Shown in pieces: positions 45,931 through 59,404 of a DNA stretch of 64,000 bases. How positions within the stretch are numbered: the stretch's first letter is position 1; each line of letters starts with the position of its first letter. Source of the DNA: Zhengitettix transpicula (Eukaryota > Arthropoda > Insecta > Orthoptera > Tetrigidae); NCBI GenBank assembly GCA_037074705.1, contig CM073590.1, forward strand, positions 52,231,895 to 52,295,894, read 5' to 3'. The notes below the pieces were generated by a model. The model saw only the letters and a program-made list of their open reading frames with translations. It was not told where the DNA came from and searched no databases. Made by a program: the position numbers and the translations under genes.

Positions 45931-46179
45931 GGCATAAATGGGGTAAATGCTCCAAATTTGCTCATATTGTAGCACGATTAAAGTAAAGAGTTACTTGATA
46001 TTTGGATGTGTGTCCTTGAATCCGCCAATCAGAAATCTTCAAATAAAAGGGGACTAAGCTGCGTTGCGAAACAGCGTTTCCAGTCAACTGTATGTGAAGT
46101 TATAAGCTTCGCATGATCTGTTCAAGTTTCATCTTAAGAATTTAAGTTTATCATTCTTGGCAATATGTTATGTGCAAGC

Positions 46180-46548
46180 TTGTAAATGTAATATGTATGT
46201 TTGGGTATTTTCATCTTACGTTTGAGTCATTTCCATTCATCCATTGCTGAACACGTGTAGGTCAACTACGTGGCAACACCTCCTTCCTCCTCCCGAAAAC
46301 GTCAAGGAACTTGTTATTTTAATATGATCGAATATACAGTTTTATGTGTCGTTGAGATGAACAATCACAACTGCTGCTAAGTCACTTGCTTTGTCCCAGT
46401 CGGTATGTGACGGACTAAGAAGGGGTAGTTATAAAATATTTGTAATGACAACTACATTAGTGTCGAATTATTACGCTTCCGGTCTAATTTCCGATTGGGA
46501 TCAATAATCATCCGAGCAACTCCGGGAAATTGGATAATTTATAATTAT
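46180..46548 (+). mobile_element. Possible decayed Helitron-like 3' end
   Basis: The last 110 bp (TATAAAATATTTGTAATGAC, GTGTCGAATTATT, then CCGAGCAACTCCGGG) parallel the end of the 40994-41690 element (TATAAAATATTTGAAATGAC, GTGTCGAATTAATT, CCGGGCACTC). The CTAG has decayed and the 5' end is a guess. Confidence 0.35.
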
Positions 46549-47188
46549 AAATTCGCGTGACAGACGATAATAAGATGAGGCTGAGTCATGCTTAGCTCAG
46601 GGAAAACCGAATTCGGTTACATGAAGTTTCCCAAAACAGCCCTGTCTATAACTAGAATTAATCAGAATGTTTATCACAGATGACAACTTTCGCCTCATAA
46701 GACGTTTTTGTGAAGAAAATAATAGAAGTCGTAATACAGTAACTATCAAACAGAATTCCTGTAATTAATGGTATGAACGAGAATAAGACGAGTGTTAAGG
46801 ATAGTGCAGGTAGTTTAGTGGATAAAAGCAAATAAAAGTGAAAAACACTCGGCGAAATAAAATAATTTATTTTCAAAAACTGAATTTGTATTGGAGTTTA
46901 GATATAAAAATCTATATTAATATTTTAGATTTGCACTTAGTATCAAAAGCACCTTGTATCTTAGCTCAAGGGTAGCTAATAATAGAAGTTTCTCATGAAA
47001 CCTAGAAGATGTCGGATGTGACAGTCGACCAAACGTACTTCGTAAACGCCACCACTTTGAAAACCCGATAACAATTACAGAAATTTCAAATCATTTCACG
47101 GTTTGGGTATGATGTGTGCTTATTATAATTACAAACCGTTCAGATTTATTAACTCCAAGAACCCTGACAATATGCAATAAATAATAAT

Positions 47189-47275
47189 AAGAAAGATAGC
47201 CAAATACAGACAAAATAATTGATAATATAAATACCACACGACGTTTCTGGGATCCTTGTGCCTTTCTTCAGGTGA
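47189..47275 (-). repeat. Dispersed repeat with CTGAAGA motif, copy 3
   Basis: Shares AGCCAAATACAGACAAAA and GATAATATAAATACCACAC with 28203-28290. On the minus strand it has an intact CTGAAGA (47271-47265), a 17-base spacer and GAAACGTC (47247-47240). Confidence 0.7.
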
Positions 47276-50200
47276 TAAGATGAGCCTTCAGCGACACAAC
47301 TGCACTAGTCAGTTGGAAATACTCAATATTTTTTTTAAAAAAATTTCAATATACAATAAAATTTATGTTCTGTTTTTTGAAAAATATGAAAATCAAATTT
47401 TTAAATTTAAAATTATTAATTGTATTTTTGTAAATAATTATTCCCTGTCATATTTCCTCTTACAATGGTAAGAAAGTAACGGACATTGAAACTAAAAATT
47501 AAATATTATTTTCTGTTAGAAGTTGCAGAGTTTGCATAACTTCGTGAATTATTAGAGACTAAACCAAAAAGTATCTGATGAAATGTCAACAATTTAAGTC
47601 TAATTCTGAATCTATTTACGAATGATGTAAATATTTCCTGTGTCTGCGTTACTGGACAACGTTAGAATACGATAAATATGTTAATTAAACGATGAGAAAA
47701 TAACTCCAGTGTCATCTTGTTAATTCACACACGAATTATATTAGCAGGTGATTAATTATTAATTGGGTGTACAAGGGTGTATGTATTAATTTTGTATTGC
47801 GATATAATAATTAAATGTCGGATAATTAGAAAAATATGAATTTATATAAATTATTTTCATTAAGTCAACTGGCGAGACTTTCCTTAATAATTAGACTTAT
47901 TAGGGAAATCAGTTTTGTATTGATATAGGTATTCGCTACAATTGTAAAGTCACAGAATACTAACTAACAGTCTGTATTAGAAAATTATGTTCGTTTTTCA
48001 AGATAAAGTTTATTTCTACGTTTGACTGTAATGCCAATAAAAATCAGGACATGACTGTGAATTCGTCGAGACGTAAGATTATAAAATATGAAATGAAACG
48101 ATTGCCAGATCTAGGCCCACTTAAATTAGTTGCAAAATGTTGCTTATTCAACAACTTCGTTATTCTTTACATGAGGAACGCCTAATCAGTATTTGTTGAG
48201 TTACTCTTTTTCGTGAAGACCAATGAGGTCAAATATTGCTGAAATATAGTCTTGAATATACGACACAGGTCACGTCATGGATAACGCGTCCAATTCAAAA
48301 TTAACACGCCAATGTTATTAGAAGCCTGGTAGTAAATCTACAGCCGAGCCGGTTCCTCTCATGTCTTTCACTCATAAAATTAATGTTGGCATCTGTGTTG
48401 TAGATCGAATCACATGTCCATCATCTGTGGCGGGGAACAGAATATTGCTGCTCCGTTTCGAATATTGTTTCGTATTTGCCAACTCTCGAAGCCGGAATAA
48501 AATTGATGTGATTAACACAGAAACGTAGGAGTTTTTTTTATTTTCATTATGGTTACCACACAGGCGAGTCTCCACACTTTATCAGCAGCAACAGCTTCGA
48601 AACTCTGTCATAATACAAATTATCGTTCTTATAACCAATTATATACATGTTAAAAATTATCTGACATTTCGGACACATTTCAATAAAGGTATTTTATACA
48701 TTGCAAGAGTACGTGTTGGAATGCAGCCCAAACGTCTACATCATATTTTAAATTTATTAATTTTTGATAACTATGCAGGTAGGATCAGTTTTGCGCCTGT
48801 TTCATTTTAATATTTATTTGGATGTTAGACAGCTTCACAACAAGAATTCAGATAATTTAATATTATATCGTGGTTTTCTAATAATTATTAGACAAAGATA
48901 TCCTAGTCTTACGGACGATACGTCGTAATTTATTCACTTAAATTTTTATGAATGTAATTTTATTAAACCGTATTACGTTCCTCCTGCCTTATCTGGCCAG
49001 TAAATATTATAAATGATATACTTAGCCTTAGATATTAAATTTGGATCATAAAGACAATCATGATCCCACGGTAATTTTAGTCGATTGATTGGATCGATTG
49101 GATTGATTTGTTTACTGATATTTACCTACTTAACGATGCTTAACTTCAGTTCCTGTATGCCTACTTAACTAACTAAAAAGGACAAGTGATAAAGTAAATT
49201 AACATTATGACGGTCACCGGTATACCAGTTTCCAGACAAAATAAAAATTATTTAAAGAACTGTTCGTCATAATGCTTCCATACTTCAAAATCCAACATCA
49301 TTCTGGACAAATAGTATAGTATAATCAAAGGACTTTAGAGTTTCGATAATTTGATATACAGTATTTACATTGTAAATATTTGATCTTGAAAATGTCCTGT
49401 GTGGTAACCCTTTCCTTTATTTCACTTTCTCCTTCTGATTATAACGATATTCATATTTAAAATAAGGTTAACCACATAAAGGGAATGGGATATTTTATAT
49501 AGATAAAAATGATAAATTGAAATATTTAAAAAATATATATGTATAGATAGATATAATAAAATATAAAAAAATATTTATATTATATTTACAACATGATCTA
49601 TGTTGCTCCGGCTAGTGGGCATGGACCGATCTCAGGTTAAACGTGGTGGATGAAAAATTACACCATAATTAAGAAAATTATAACATGTCGCGCCGTTAAA
49701 ATTTAATCCCATGAAAAAGAAGACTCTTAATGGCCAAATTTAATGCCCCCAAAAATTTTTAGAATGGAATCAAACGGAATACTGTGCCACGTTATATGTA
49801 GTTTACTACAACAGTGACATTCCAAGTTATAGACGAGAGAACAGAGATTTTGGATGTTACTCTAGTCCAACCTGATGCGGTAATTTTAGACTTATGTAAC
49901 GAGAAGTGGGAAACATTTGAGATAAAATATTAATGAGGTGTTCTGCCATTTACTTGGTTCCTAGAGGATAAAAAATTTATTTAATTGGGAATGATCGATA
50001 AAGAATAATATAATATATCTACTCCGTGAATATGAACATGCACAGAGTCGAAGAATGTTTTGAGGAAACCTAAAGGACAATAGGAATCAGATTGCAGGAA
50101 TGCCATCGAGTTTGAGAAATAAATTTTAGTGATCAGATTATATAGCATAGTTGTAAAGTGTAAGCAATAGTAGGTAAATATTAAAATTGTATTCAGAAAA

Positions 50201-50799
50201 CGGTTAATGATACGGTAGATTAAATTTGACACAATTATCGGAAATGTTTAAATTGATATCAAGTAATACGCGACATCAGGGTTGGCTTCTTATGATATTA
50301 CTTTCGTTATTACAAGGACTTGTTTTTCTTGATTGCCAAAAATCTTGGATGAAGTATAATAGTATGAGTATAATAGTGACGAAACTTCTGTATTTGTAAG
50401 TAACGATGAGGTAAGTCTCGTTGACGTCTTGTGAAAAATTAATAGAAAGCAGTTTTCAATAATTTCTTCTTATTTTTATATATGTACTGTAATGAACACA
50501 CTTTCAAATTGTGTATTTCTCTGATGTATACATAAACTTATCACTAGCGAAAATGTTATGGCAGGAAAAAGGGATTGTTGAGGAGATTGTTGGCGCGAAG
50601 AATCGTTTTGTTGAGTTGTTACTTTGAATTTGATGTCAGACAAAATAAATTAAACTAAAAACGTAGTTTTTATTAAAATAATGAAGTGCTTGGACAATAG
50701 CGGAGAAATCCGGGGACGACAACAGTGTGTCATTGTAAGCTGAATGTGTTCAGTCCGTTTATTGCGTCGATTAAATATATTTCGGGATGAATTATATTA
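47276..50799. other. AT-rich, nothing supported
   Basis: Short frames only, for example 47256-47471 (plus), 48372-48575 and 49981-50232 (minus), all without recognisable motifs. Confidence 0.45.
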
Positions 50800-51516
50800 A
50801 TAAAATTTCCCTACATGTTCTCTGTGTATAATTTTAATCCCTTTCGGACTTGGAAGGGTGCACCCTTAAGGATGGGCGTGAAGTGGCATTACATAAAAAT
50901 AAAGGCACAAACTATCGGGACTGTCACTGAGTTTAATTATGACATTAAACTTTACCGTTTAAGTTCCCGATGCGGGAGTGGTCGGGGGTGGAAATTTTCA
51001 AACATGTTAAACGGTCGATATTTGCGATAATTATTTCCTGAGGTTAATTACTTTGATAGTATTTATACCCATGTTTTTGTGTATAATTTAACCCCTGTGA
51101 GGGGAGCAAGCTTAGGGGTGGGGTGGAGGTACGTTTAATAAAAAACCGCAAAAACAACCGAGTTTGGAATTAATTCAGAGACTATGAATGTAATTGTGAC
51201 AACCTGGGTAACGTGACGGGTTTGGGAGGTGATGGGCGGGGGAAGAAATTTTCAGACAATGTAATCGGCCGATTTTTGCGTGGAATACATTCTTTTTCAT
51301 TATCGCACATCTGTGGGGGTGGTCATCTTCTAACATGTAAAAACGGCCAATATATTTAGTCAATGTCTTCATCCCCCTTCAGCATGGGAGGTGAGCACAT
51401 TTAGGGATAGCGTTCGAGGAGCTTTACATAAAAATAGCGCAAAAGCAACCAAAATTGGAGTCATGTCGATGGTTATAGATAAATGACTTCTCGGGCAACG
51501 CCGGGCACTCAGCTAG
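50800..51516 (+). mobile_element. Helitron-like 3' part with tandem internal units
   Basis: Two clear units start at GTGTATAATTT (50823 and 51079, period 256 bp) and a third, diverged, near 51355. Each carries a CCCCT...AGGGGTG patch, a run ending AAAACAACC, and GAAATTTTCAAACATG or similar. The end reads CTCGG-GCAACG-CCGGG, a hairpin (51490-51505), then CACTCAG and CTAG (51513-51516), followed by T. Hairpin plus CTRR is the Helitron 3' signature. The 5' end is not found. Confidence 0.6.
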
Positions 51517-53154
51517 TTATTAATAAAGCTTTCATATAGATTTGCCATTATCATTCTCATTGGCCTTGTTTTGTAATGCCCTTAGATCTGCGAACCTTTT
51601 AATAGTTATACTCAGAAAATTATGTAATTCTTTTATACTCAATATAATTTAATTAGAAAAAATCTAATAAAATTTAATGAGAAGTTGAACGTCTCTCAGT
51701 GTACAGTTTCCGTAAATATTTGGGAAATAATTTCAAACAATTGCGTTGTTACTTACGTTAATTGAAAATGCAGCACATGGAAAGTAATGCTGAGATTTTC
51801 TCTTACGTAGAATATATGGGTCATGGTGGTAGTTGAGTGTGGAGGGGGAAGAGGAGGGGGTGGACCGGAGTTTTGAGTTACTTGAGCCGTTCGTCACTCG
51901 CAGATGGCCGCGTCAATACTCGGCGCGTATCGGAAACCGAAGGAGAGTCTCCATAAATCAATGTTCCTCTTTCCAAAACAGGCGGACGACACGCACTTTA
52001 TACACAACTTAATCGATTCTTTTCTGCGTCACAGATGGAATAAACGAAGAATACTTCTCTTGAGTTTCTATAATTAATCAATTTGAAATTCATCCGCACG
52101 CTATTTGCAGTACGTTTCGTAATAAAAGAACAGTAATTTTTTCAAAAAATTATAATTTTCATTGATAATTTAGGATGTTTATTATAGAAGTAAGAGAAAT
52201 GAAGCTAAATATATGTATTTTACATAATATAAACGAATTTAATTTATGAGCAATTGTTGGAAATCAATTCGATGCTTCATATTTTCAATATTATTTTAAA
52301 TTGCGTCTATTCACACAATTTTTTTATTTTATACTTTTAAAGACTAATATTATGTCCGTTACCAAACTGATAATTAACAAATAATTAATTGTTGGATGAT
52401 ATGATTAGTTCCAGAACTGAGATTCATTTAGACGGATTGAACACTCATAGTGTAGCTCATTATACAATAATTTGTTTTTCTTACTGCTGTGCTAAAAAGT
52501 TATGGTCATCCATAATAATCGTTTGTTGGTCTGAAAAGTCGCAAAATAATATTGATACATCCCAGTGAGATCGAAAGGAGAAATATTCAAATGATGATTT
52601 CTCAGTCCGATACGAATATTCTCATTCGAAGTAAGTAACAGAACTGATTCCAAAAGAATAATGACCTATGAATAACTAACTCGTTTGTAAGATTTTGTAA
52701 CAAGAGGAGTTCTTCAACGTCAGAGGAAACGTGATTTTAATTTTTTTTCTGTATTCTGTATGTATTTGTCCAAATTTTTCATTTCACTTATCAATTAAAC
52801 AGACACGAAATTATTTATCAAATAATTACTAGTTGTTGTGTCGACTACAATTTTTCCTATAAAACAAATTTGGGTTAACCGTTAAAATTAGCAGACTACC
52901 GAAAGAAAACTGCGGTCAACTTCCGCAAGTCAAATCAGTGTTTGTATATGCACATTTAATATAACGGGCCTATACTAACACAGCCTCTGTTTACGCATTA
53001 TAAACTGCATGTTGATATTTCAACAGTTAGGAATTATAGTAGCAATAAAGTTGACTATAGCTACAGGTCCAGAACTAAATATTTTACAGGGTAAAATCAT
53101 TACGTCCAATAATTGTTTCAAGAATTTTTGTGATTTTCAATTTTTCTTTTAGGG
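51517..53154. other. AT-rich with a small GC/purine-rich island
   Basis: 51830-51960 contains GGAGGGGGAAGAGGAGGGGG and then CGCAGATGGCCGCGTC. It may be promoter-like. Nothing else is supported. Confidence 0.35.
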
Positions 53155-53650
53155 TTACAGGCTACATGAGGGTAATCCACTTGGTGGCAAATCCCCTTTA
53201 ATAGCATAGGAAGGAATTTGAAAGGGGGGATGCGGAAGGGTAGAGGAAGGTAGCCAATGGTTAACTAGGGCCACCGAGCTATAGTTTAAGGATCCTACCC
53301 GGCATTCGGCTAAAACTAATGCAGGGAAAACCCTAGAAAAACCTGCATCAGGTAGGTCGGGCATTGGGTATGTGTCCCACGCCCTTCCGATAGCGGGAGA
53401 AGAGTTTGCTGTGGGGACGCAGCATTCCCTTCTCCGTACCTCGACTAGTTTAGGAGGCAGCTGGCCGACTTTTCCAATGAGAACAGCGAACAACTCTTAC
53501 CGTATGCCCAAGGTCTGTGACCCCGGAACATACACTTCTCAGAACAGGCCGAGGTGCCTCGGCTTGTGGGAACCTTAGTTCAAAAACGGAGAGAGAAGGA
53601 GATATGCATCCCCAAAGGTAGCCCCTTCCTGTCTCTCCTACAAGGTTCTG
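53155..53650 (-). repeat. R450 dispersed repeat, copy 4 (full type)
   Basis: Same orientation as copy 2. It covers AGGCTACATGAGGGTAATCC through GGATCCTACCCGGCATTC, TTTAGGAGGCAGCTGG, ACCGTATGCCCAAGG and CCGGAACATACACTTCTC to GTGGGAACCTTAGTTC. It is followed by a short tandem stretch (CTGCCTGCGAGAGAACATCC and a near copy at 53675). The 112-codon minus-strand frame (53155-53493) parallels that of copy 1. Confidence 0.85.
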
Positions 53651-53839
53651 CCTGCGAGAGAACATCCCTCGCAGGTACTGCCTTCGAGAGAATAGCCCTC
53701 GCAGACCGATCCCTCAAATGATTTTCACTTATCCCGTCACGATGCTTTAAAAGTTTGTTTATGATATGACTATAAGACTGTTCTTAGTGTTATGAAATTA
53801 TTATTTTCTTTTTACATATCATGAACATACTTCACATGT

Positions 53840-53982
53840 TTTGTGTGGATACTGTAAGGATTTAAAATGCATTTGAATATTACATAAATGGCTTCCACAA
53901 CGTGGGGCTCGAATTCTTCAAAAATTAAATACAGCTTTTTAACTAACCTGTTGATTATTAAATAAACTTCCATTTGATTATT

Positions 53983-53985
<3 letters not shown>
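53840..53985 (+). mobile_element. LTR-family end with primer-binding-like sequence, copy 3
   Basis: GAATATTACA (to 53884) is followed by TAAA and then TGGCTTCCACAACGTGGGG (53889-53907), the 19-mer also found at 9518-9536. About 78 bp on, CTTCCATTTGATTATTACA ends at 53985 next to (TA)n. The order end, primer-binding-like site, second end repeats that of the 9.5-kb copy. Most of the upstream LTR is missing or too diverged. Confidence 0.55.

Positions 53986-54031
<46 letters not shown>
53986..54031. repeat. (TA)n microsatellite
   Basis: About 23 TA units directly after the LTR-family end. Confidence 0.95.
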
Positions 54032-54033
<2 letters not shown>

Positions 54034-54164
54034 TTATTTATCATATACAAGCTGTTAGAAAATTCTCCTTATATTATTTCTGCCGTTGTAGAGGCAACTA
54101 AGTAGATCATGCATTATATAGGAAAAGTATCCAGAAACGAATCGTTTCCGTGCCACAACGATTT

Positions 54165-54640
54165 CTAAATGGTCACGTGATTATCATTCTTCCACCAAAA
54201 CTAACCGGTCTACTGATGTCCACAAGTTGTATTGTGCGTGTCGATGGGTCCTGTGCCTCTGAACGTTGGCCAACACACAAAGTTTCAGCACGACGGCGAA
54301 CACCCTCCCTTTTCACTTGATATTCGGAAACATATTGACTGACGATTCGGACAAAGATGGATACTCTGAGGTGGTCCAATACCGTAGCCTTGTATGCCAC
54401 CTGATGACAGCATTGGAAATTTCCGAGTTGGGTCGTATGAAGGGTTTGATTTATGAGATTCCTGTAGAAACATAGAAATATCTGCTGCACAACAGATTGA
54501 AGGCGTACCAGATATCATCGAGCGAGTTTACCAAAACATAATTCGAAGGTTAAATGTGTGAAACGAGATCAGTCGAAACGAAGTTGTACGGGTTGAGAAT
54601 GGTAACAATCCGTTGAAGAATACAAAATCAGATTTTCAAG
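54165..54640 (+). pseudogene. DDE_3-type transposase relic
   Basis: The plus strand reads HVIIILPPKLTG, then in a second frame VPLNVGQHTKFQHDGEHPPF (about 54249-54308, with the second catalytic Asp in FQHDG). SLDIRKHID, GGPIP and a stop-ridden stretch follow. Then come EGFDL/KGLIYEIPVET in alternating frames (about 54440-54470) and GVPDIIERVYQNIIRRLNVC (about 54507-54566). This is the C-terminal half of the IS630/Tc1-mariner-related transposases, often paired with an N-terminal DUF4817 domain in arthropods. Several stops and at least two frameshifts make it dead. No inverted repeats were found. Confidence 0.8.
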
Positions 54641-57600
54641 TTTAACTGTTAATTAGTGTTTCTATAAAATGATTGTTTTCGTTTCTTTGGTAATTCTTCG
54701 TAATGGGTTGAATTTAAAGACAAGCTATGTACTCAGTACAACTAAATAAAATTGTTAAAGCAAAAATTTTCAAGTTATAAACCTGTTTTATATTAGCTGT
54801 AGCCCGATAGAAATACATTTTCGGATATAGCTTAATATTAAAACATGTTCTACTCATTCCCCTCTACAAGTTTGAAAAGTTTGGTACATAAGTTATAATG
54901 AAGCTAAAGTATTTGCGGTGTAATTCTAAAGGTAGAAAGACCAACTCCACTATTGTTGGGGTGACGCAGGATGTGAGTCAGCGAGAATGTTCTACATCCA
55001 GCATCTACTATTAACGGAACAGATATATAGACGTAAAAATATGCTCGATTGTTAGTTAAGTTAGCAGTTGTTTGTATTATTGTAACGTGTCAAATATCAC
55101 GGGCGGGACGCTTACTTAGTTTTGGAACTCAGAGTTGTAGTAGAAGTGTTCAAAGTGGCACTAATTTAATTTCGTCAATAGTAAGATTAGTAAGAGTCGA
55201 TTGTCGATCCAAGGTTTATAGAAGGTGTGAGGCTATCTTGTGCTCGTATATGTGAATCCCAGGTGAGCTTGATTAAAAGTATGTTTACGCTGAGGATGGC
55301 ATATCTTCGGTGTAACGTGATATCCTGCTCCGGTTGAGTTGTACCTCTCACTTGAAATCTGGTCAAACTGTGGATAGACTGGTTGACGGTTCTGGAGACT
55401 GTAGCAGCTGTTTGGAAAATTATAATTCGTGAAATTTTAATTATTGTAACAAAATTGCATATTTTTTAATGCTACATTCAAACATCGTCCTTTCTTAGCC
55501 AATAAAAAATTATATATTTTCCTGCAGAAATTTCTGTTTCTTAGTGGTCCAAAATATATCCTGAGTAAGCTACAATTTGTTAAATAAAATATTATTCATT
55601 TTTAGAGACTTTAGTATGTGGGCGTTACAAAGCTGTTCTTAATTAAAAAACTAGTTTTCATAAATGCTCCTAACAATCATGAAATATATTTATATACTTT
55701 TCTACGTTCACAAAAAGCGAAAACTAATAACATTCCATGTTCACAATAAGCGTACCTGTATGAAATAAACTTTCAAACAATTAATTTTACAGTTCAAGAG
55801 TCGAAATAAGGTTATTAGTAAAACCACAAATTAAGTTAATTTTTCTTACTAAACTAAAAATAATTGTAGGAACAGCTTCTATTGCTACTGCTTTAACGGA
55901 ATGTAATTAGAAACTGATATTGATATATTTATGCATATAATACTGTAACCCTTAAAATGGCCGTAAAGTTATTAATAATTCTTGAACACCACTTAGTATT
56001 ATAATGATAATACGAGCTGTAGAGAAATTAAATGTTCAATATGAGCTTACGAAACATTTTGGAGTGAACTTGAACTACAATGACGCAGGAATTCGAAAGA
56101 TTCGAAATATATACTTGCGGAATATCATAAATTAAACGACCATACTAACCTCTAGTATGTATTAAAGCAATTTCGAAAACTCATCTGATAAACACTTTTA
56201 TGAATATATCGAATGTAAACTAAATTACGGTTTAGTATGTCGTTTTTAGTCTTTCAGTTGTTAAATATGACCTTTCTGACAAGAACGTAAGAGCATGGAT
56301 GAAGTTAGAAAGCAGACATTTGCTTTTTGTGCTTAATTACACACAAATTTCCTAAAACAACGAAATGTTCAAATTTATTTTCTATAATATATGTAGTTAA
56401 AGAACTTGTTTATTAATGGTGACTTATGTTTACCCAAACTGATCACAATTTCGTATAATCAAATAAACAAATCTTGGGTATTTAATATTTTAGAAAAAAT
56501 ATAGGACACATTAGAAACTTTTTGCTTCAACTTTCACTCCAACAATAAAATACTGATAAATAAAATGACGCTTTCGTGAGTGTAGCGATGTTTCGTGAAA
56601 TAATTTACATAATTTAGTGAAATCGATGGCCGCAATAAAGATAGCGACACCTACATAAGAATATCTCTTAGTAAAATCACAGTTGTTCATCACGCAATAC
56701 GTTCGTTTACTAATGAAACGTCCTGAAAATAATTTAATGTGTAGTGTAACGAGTAGATAGGAGTATGAATTGATTGTTCGTGATAGTTAAACATATTAGA
56801 TGACACTATTAAATTACGGGAGATTAATTATTTACATTATCATAAACGTCAGAGTAATAAATGAAATTTTTGAATTACGAGTATTCTACAATTTTTTATC
56901 CATATTATTTTCACATAATCAAACTATGAAATTAATTTTTTCGCTCATCATTAATTTAATCACTGATTTAATTGATAGCGTACAGTTCAACTTAAGAAAT
57001 ATTTTGAACTGAATAGTTTATCGAGGTGTTATTAACAATTTATAAATACATTACGTTAAAAGTATCATCCAAATGAAATACACCATACTCGAAAATGTTT
57101 ACAGACACTTATTTTCGGTATAAATAAATCAAATTTATGAAATTCTAGAGTTGTTAACCGGATAACTTTGGACGTTTTTTCAATTATTTCTAGGGTTAGA
57201 ACAAGGAAACTATTTGTTTAAGAGATTCACAGAGCAATACAACACCATACAAGATTTTATTACCTTGAAAACGCATCAGGGCATGACAGTCTCTTTTAAA
57301 TTACTAATTAATAAACGGTACAAATTTAATGAAATACTTCTTAGGAAATATTCATTCATTGGTGAAATATTTCATTACTCCTCAAACATTCAAAAATTAA
57401 GAATGTTTAAATTTGTTTATTTAAATAGCAAAAAAATTAAAATATGGCACCTTAACTGCATTCCAGAAAGAAAATGTATTCTTTACCATAATTTGGTAAT
57501 TTATATCTCAAATTTTAAAGATAAATCAAAATAAACCGTAAAATTATCAATAATAACTAAAGTATTTCAAATATATGTATTTTATAGTAATAATATTATC

Positions 57601-57813
57601 CAAAACTAGGTGTTGTAAGCATAACTCACTTTTACGGTGTTATTTAATTGACCAAGAATATTGATACATAAAAATTTTATTTAAACAATTTTAAAATGTA
57701 GAAATAAAAAATTAATGAAATAAAAAATTATCGATATTTACGATTACACCTTAACGAACAATTCAACTGGCGGTGAACACGTGAATTATGTTGTATATAA
57801 ATATTAGAAAACA
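54641..57813. other. AT-rich, no supported gene
   Basis: 54870-54980 weakly resembles the Helitron-like unit (GGTGTAATTCTAAAGG). A 106-codon AT-rich frame at 57214-57534 (plus) has no recognisable motif. Confidence 0.4.
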
Positions 57814-58044
57814 ATGAATTTTGCCATGGTAGTATTAAAGAAAGCCAGTGGTATGTCACGTGAAGTGGTTTACACTTCCTTCAATCACCCAATTTTCGAG
57901 TACGACGCTCCCTGGTGGGACCCTTACCGAAAGTGTCACATAAAATCGCTGCAAAGAATGAAAGACGTAGCTGCAAAATTTGTGCCAAAGGGTTCTATAA
58001 AAATTAATTGGGGTTCCCTAAAATCTTGGAGAAAGAAGGTGTGA
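57814..58044 (+). pseudogene. LINE reverse transcriptase C-terminal fragment
   Basis: The 76-codon frame contains VVYTSFNHPIFEYDAPWWDP and SLQRMKDVAAKFV. These match the post-catalytic block of LINE reverse transcriptases (AYxSLVRPILEYxxxxWDPY...LxxVQxxAAxF). It stays open but is only a small piece of the roughly 900-codon protein, and the initiating ATG is incidental. Plus orientation, no other domain preserved nearby. Confidence 0.75.
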
Positions 58045-59404
58045 AAACTCGATTTTCACATAAATGAAGGGTGATACGGTTTGGCGACAAATAACTAACA
58101 GATTACTTGAACCGACCAACAGTGGAAGAAATTACCACGATAAAAATATACGTGTTAGGAAACAAAGCTGTCTCTTGATAAATGTTGTTTTGTAATTAGA
58201 ACAATTAAAACTGAAACAGATTAGCCGAATCACTTCTGAATGATAATATTTTAGAAGGAAATTAAACAAATCAATAAGTTAATATATTGACAGGGAGTAA
58301 AATATGTTAAATTTGGTAGTTTTTTTACTTCTGTTTAAATTTATTTTGCTCTGCCACTGAGTTAGCCCAAAGCAGTTGTATTAAATAACAAAGGTTAACA
58401 AAATAACTTGACTCAATAATATAAGAACGCCGCCTTATTTAAAGTTGGAAGGAGGAAGAGACCTGCCATAAGTATATTTATCTGTGAGCCAAGTGTCGCT
58501 GGATTCCTTTCGTCACCGTCGGACCAGTACTCAACTCCGATGGCGGTGAATTCTTCGAAAGCGAAAGTACTGTTCTGTTACAGTTCGCATCTGTTACTGC
58601 TAGGGTTTATTATTGCTTAAATACAATGCCTTTTTCTTTGATTGGATCTGCCGCATAAATTAATCCACTCGCCTATATAATCGTGGTTCTTCTTCCCTAC
58701 CGATATCTCAACTTATAGTGAACTAATACATTGAGGCGCTTCAATATAAGTAATATCTCACGATATTTTCACTGTTCAGTTAATTGCCTCAAAAATTTTC
58801 GCCTATTAGCGCCAGGTCGCATGTTTACACGTAAACGCTTTCTTCTCGCTGTCTTGCAAACTTCCGCAAACATCTTTATATATGTATAATTAGTTAAATT
58901 AAAATTTTCACTACTCCTGATCCTCTACTTCCTGAAACAATTTTTAAACTTAATACTAAAACCTGTATGAAATAATACTATTAAAATAATTAAGATGTAA
59001 GTAACGTGGGCTCATGACATATTCTTCGTTTAGATAGATAGATTTATTCTCCATTAGCCCTCTAATGAGGAATATGATTCTTCACAAATGTACAGTAGAT
59101 AAATTACATATAAACAGAATTAATATTAATAGGTTACACACACACACAATTCATATCTGTTCACATTTGTCTTGGCGCTACAATCATACACACTATCTTT
59201 AGGAAACACGCACACGACACAATCACTTCCTGGTATTCATCTCCTGTCGCTAGGTACATAGGGATGTCGTCAGGGATATTTACTAAAACAGAAAGGAGCG
59301 GCAGGAAAACAGAACCAAAAGGGGAAAACTGGACACACTATTTACATATTTGTTACATATTCGGCAATTTTGTAGGCAAGGCAGTTCAGACCGATTCAAA
59401 AACT
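58045..59404. other. AT-rich, unassigned
   Basis: A GC-richer patch at 58440-58620 and a (CA)n run near 59141 are the only notable features. Confidence 0.4.

Noticed and set aside
53372..53665. Plus- and minus-strand open frames at the right of R450 copy 4 as genes
   Set aside because: They follow repeat homology, and the matching frame is not kept in the other copies.
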